The position numbers and the translations under genes are program-made. The notes under the pieces are model-generated. The model saw only the letters and a list, made by a program, of their open reading frames with translations, had not been told where the DNA came from and ran no database searches. A DNA stretch of 33,007 bases from UBA9715 sp045614225. GTDB taxonomy: Bacteria; Actinomycetota; Coriobacteriia; Coriobacteriales; Eggerthellaceae. Of the stretch, positions 31,895-33,007 are shown in pieces (position 1 is the first letter of the stretch; the number at the start of each line of letters is the position of its first letter). The stretch is from positions 1-33,007 of the forward strand of contig JAZLCO010000114.1 in NCBI GenBank assembly GCA_045614225.1, in the 5' to 3' direction.

Positions 31895-32182
31895 GTGAAG
31901 CTGTTCGTCAACGGCAACCAGGAGCTCGCGACCCTCGAGTTCGACGTGGACGGTGACACAGGGGCTTGCAGCCCCAGGATCGACGCGCTCGGCTACCGCA
32001 TTGAGGGGCCGCGTGCGATCGCAGCGCTGGCCAAGGACCCCGACAGCGATGGGCTGCGCATGACGTTGGAGATGCCGGGGATCACCCAGGCGGCGCTCGT
32101 CATAGAGAAGGCCGACGTGAAGAAGCTGAAGTCGCTCATGAACAAGGACGCCATCAAGTTCATGGTCAAGGCGCTCATGTAG
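31895..32182 (+). CDS. Small hypothetical protein, 95 residues, first gene of the oxidoreductase operon
   Basis: I do not recognise the family. From GTG 31895 it reads MKLFVNGNQELATLEFDVDG (GTG read as Met) and ends in a Lys-rich helix (KADVKKLKSLMNKDAIKFMV). It appears to be a small beta-then-helix soluble protein without a signal peptide. GTG 31895 has a perfect AGGAGG 8 bases ahead. The in-frame ATG at 31835 lacks a ribosome site, although the frame is open much further upstream as an antisense shadow of LysR. The gene is followed after 31 bp by another small protein, then the FAD oxidoreductase. Confidence 0.7.
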   Translation: MKLFVNGNQELATLEFDVDGDTGACSPRIDALGYRIEGPRAIAALAKDPDSDGLRMTLEMPGITQAALVIEKADVKKLKSLMNKDAIKFMVKALM

Positions 32183-32213
32183 CGCCCGGCCATACGGAAA
32201 GGAGAGACAGGGC

Positions 32214-32456
32214 ATGGACGAGAAGACCTGCAAGATCGTGAACGAGGACGGCGGCACGATGATCGAGCTGAAGAACGTGCGCGTAGAGAACGGGCGGCTG
32301 ACCGTCACGGGAGCGCTCATGGGCGCATGGGACACCGACATGTACATGGACGTCGAGAGCATCAAGAACGCGGTCGGGCTCGTCGACATCCCCGCCGTCG
32401 CGAAGTACATCGCCGACAACGTGCTGGGAATCACCGTCACGAAGACGGAAGCATAG
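32214..32456 (+). CDS. Small hypothetical protein, 80 residues, second gene of the oxidoreductase operon
   Basis: Unrecognised. It begins MDEKTCKIVNEDGGTMIELK and continues with a VRVENGRLTVTGALMGAWDT strand-rich middle and a C-terminal helix (VAKYIADNVLGITVTKTEA). It looks like a compact beta-rich soluble protein without export signals. AAAGGAG precedes ATG 32214. It shares the style of its upstream neighbour (small, beta followed by a helix), so the two may be related or form a complex with the oxidoreductase. It lies 28 bp ahead of the oxidoreductase, which suggests one operon. Confidence 0.75.
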   Translation: MDEKTCKIVNEDGGTMIELKNVRVENGRLTVTGALMGAWDTDMYMDVESIKNAVGLVDIPAVAKYIADNVLGITVTKTEA

Positions 32457-32484
32457 GAAACAACCGAGAACAAGGAGGAAAGAC

Positions 32485-33007
32485 ATGGCAGACTACGACG
32501 TCATCATAATCGGCGGCAACACGCCGGCACTGGTCACAGCCAGCTACCTCGCGAAGGACGCGGGGCTCAAGGTGGCCATCCTCGAGCGCAGCAAGTGGGT
32601 CGGCGGCACGGCCATGACCGTCGAGATGAAGCCCGGCTACAAGTTCAGCCCGGCGGCGACCGGCGAGTTCTACGTGCACCCGAAGGTCAACCACGACCTC
32701 GAGCTCACGACGAAGTTCGGCCTGACCGAGATCGGCTGCAACCCGACGCTCACCACGACGTTCGGGGACGGCAACTACCTGAGGATCTTCCCGAACCCGG
32801 CGGACACCGCCCAGGAGTTCGCGCGCTTCTCCCAGCACGACGCCGAGGCGCTCGGGACCTTCATGAAGAACTGGGGCGCGGTCGGGCAGATGTTCGGCCT
32901 GGAGCAGATGAACGAGGCTCCGAAGATGTCCCAGTTCATCAGCGCCATGAGTTCGAGCCCCGACATGGAGCGCATGTGCCGTGACCTGCTGTTTGGCACG
33001 GCGCGCG
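32485..33007 (+). CDS. FAD-dependent oxidoreductase (phytoene dehydrogenase-like), N-terminal part
   Basis: The frame is open from ATG 32485 (AAGGAGG 8 bases upstream) to the window edge, 174 codons. It begins with a dinucleotide-binding Rossmann fold: DYDVIIIGGNTPALVTASYL, then VAILERSKWVGGTAMT, with the acidic Glu after the second strand. The glycine motif is GGNTPA, so the third Gly of GxGxxG is Ala. The following GYKFSPAATGEFYVHPKV segment resembles phytoene dehydrogenase/amine oxidase-like proteins, which oxidise or isomerise lipophilic or phenolic substrates. The substrate is unknown and the C-terminus is missing. Confidence 0.85.
   Translation, partial: MADYDVIIIGGNTPALVTASYLAKDAGLKVAILERSKWVGGTAMTVEMKPGYKFSPAATGEFYVHPKVNHDLELTTKFGLTEIGCNPTLTTTFGDGNYLRIFPNPADTAQEFARFSQHDAEALGTFMKNWGAVGQMFGLEQMNEAPKMSQFISAMSSSPDMERMCRDLLFGTAR

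Noticed and set aside
30541..33007. Prophage or integrative element bounded by tRNA-Met
   Set aside because: Composition shifts, but no integrase, phage gene or repeated tRNA end is visible, so only a candidate boundary is reported.

Overview
The window looks like chromosomal DNA of an anaerobic actinobacterium of class Coriobacteriia, probably an Eggerthellaceae relative (inference). Reasons: an Ala/Ser-rich lipoprotein with a PepSY-like tail, moderately high G+C, GGAGG-type ribosome sites, and small acidic membrane proteins of a kind I associate with that family. Most of it is compact core genome. About 30 protein genes and two tRNA genes (Leu-CAA and initiator Met) are supported. I see no transposase, integrase, CRISPR array or rRNA.

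Layout: an M20-type dipeptidase runs off the left edge (1-241). tRNA-Leu and a lipoprotein follow. A long leftward block (1.2-11.5 kb) holds a zinc-ribbon/DUF4870-like protein with a class I aldolase; a TM2, VTT, PRC-barrel and YtxH envelope cluster; a tight operon of a membrane-anchored protein, a CphA-N-like protein, a PLP aminotransferase and a Ddl-type ATP-grasp ligase; and serS. Next come a small membrane protein, a pyridoxamine kinase-like gene, a polytopic Ser/Thr kinase, a membrane acyltransferase with an SGNH domain, and a sigma factor paired with a membrane VWA protein. Leftward again are a PurF paralogue that has lost its glutaminase residues and a WYL regulator.

The 22.2-24.3 kb stretch is the least ordinary part. 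It has an AT-rich gap, an apparently leaderless winged-helix gene, about 500 bp of inverted and direct repeats, a small hypothetical gene and a set of three GC-centred palindromes. A putative DNA-repair pair (radical SAM protein plus DUF4130 protein) follows, driven by a clear promoter carrying two near-consensus SOS-box-like sites. Then come a DUF697-like membrane protein, a GH2 glycosidase and initiator tRNA-Met.

Beyond that tRNA the sequence becomes visibly more G+C-rich. It holds a hairpin-rich non-coding stretch, then a LysR regulator divergent from two very small proteins and the start of an FAD-dependent oxidoreductase, which is cut by the right edge. The strongest candidates for undescribed biology are the SOS-like repair cassette, the CphA-N/aminotransferase/Ddl operon, the glutaminase-dead PurF, and the two small proteins ahead of the oxidoreductase.
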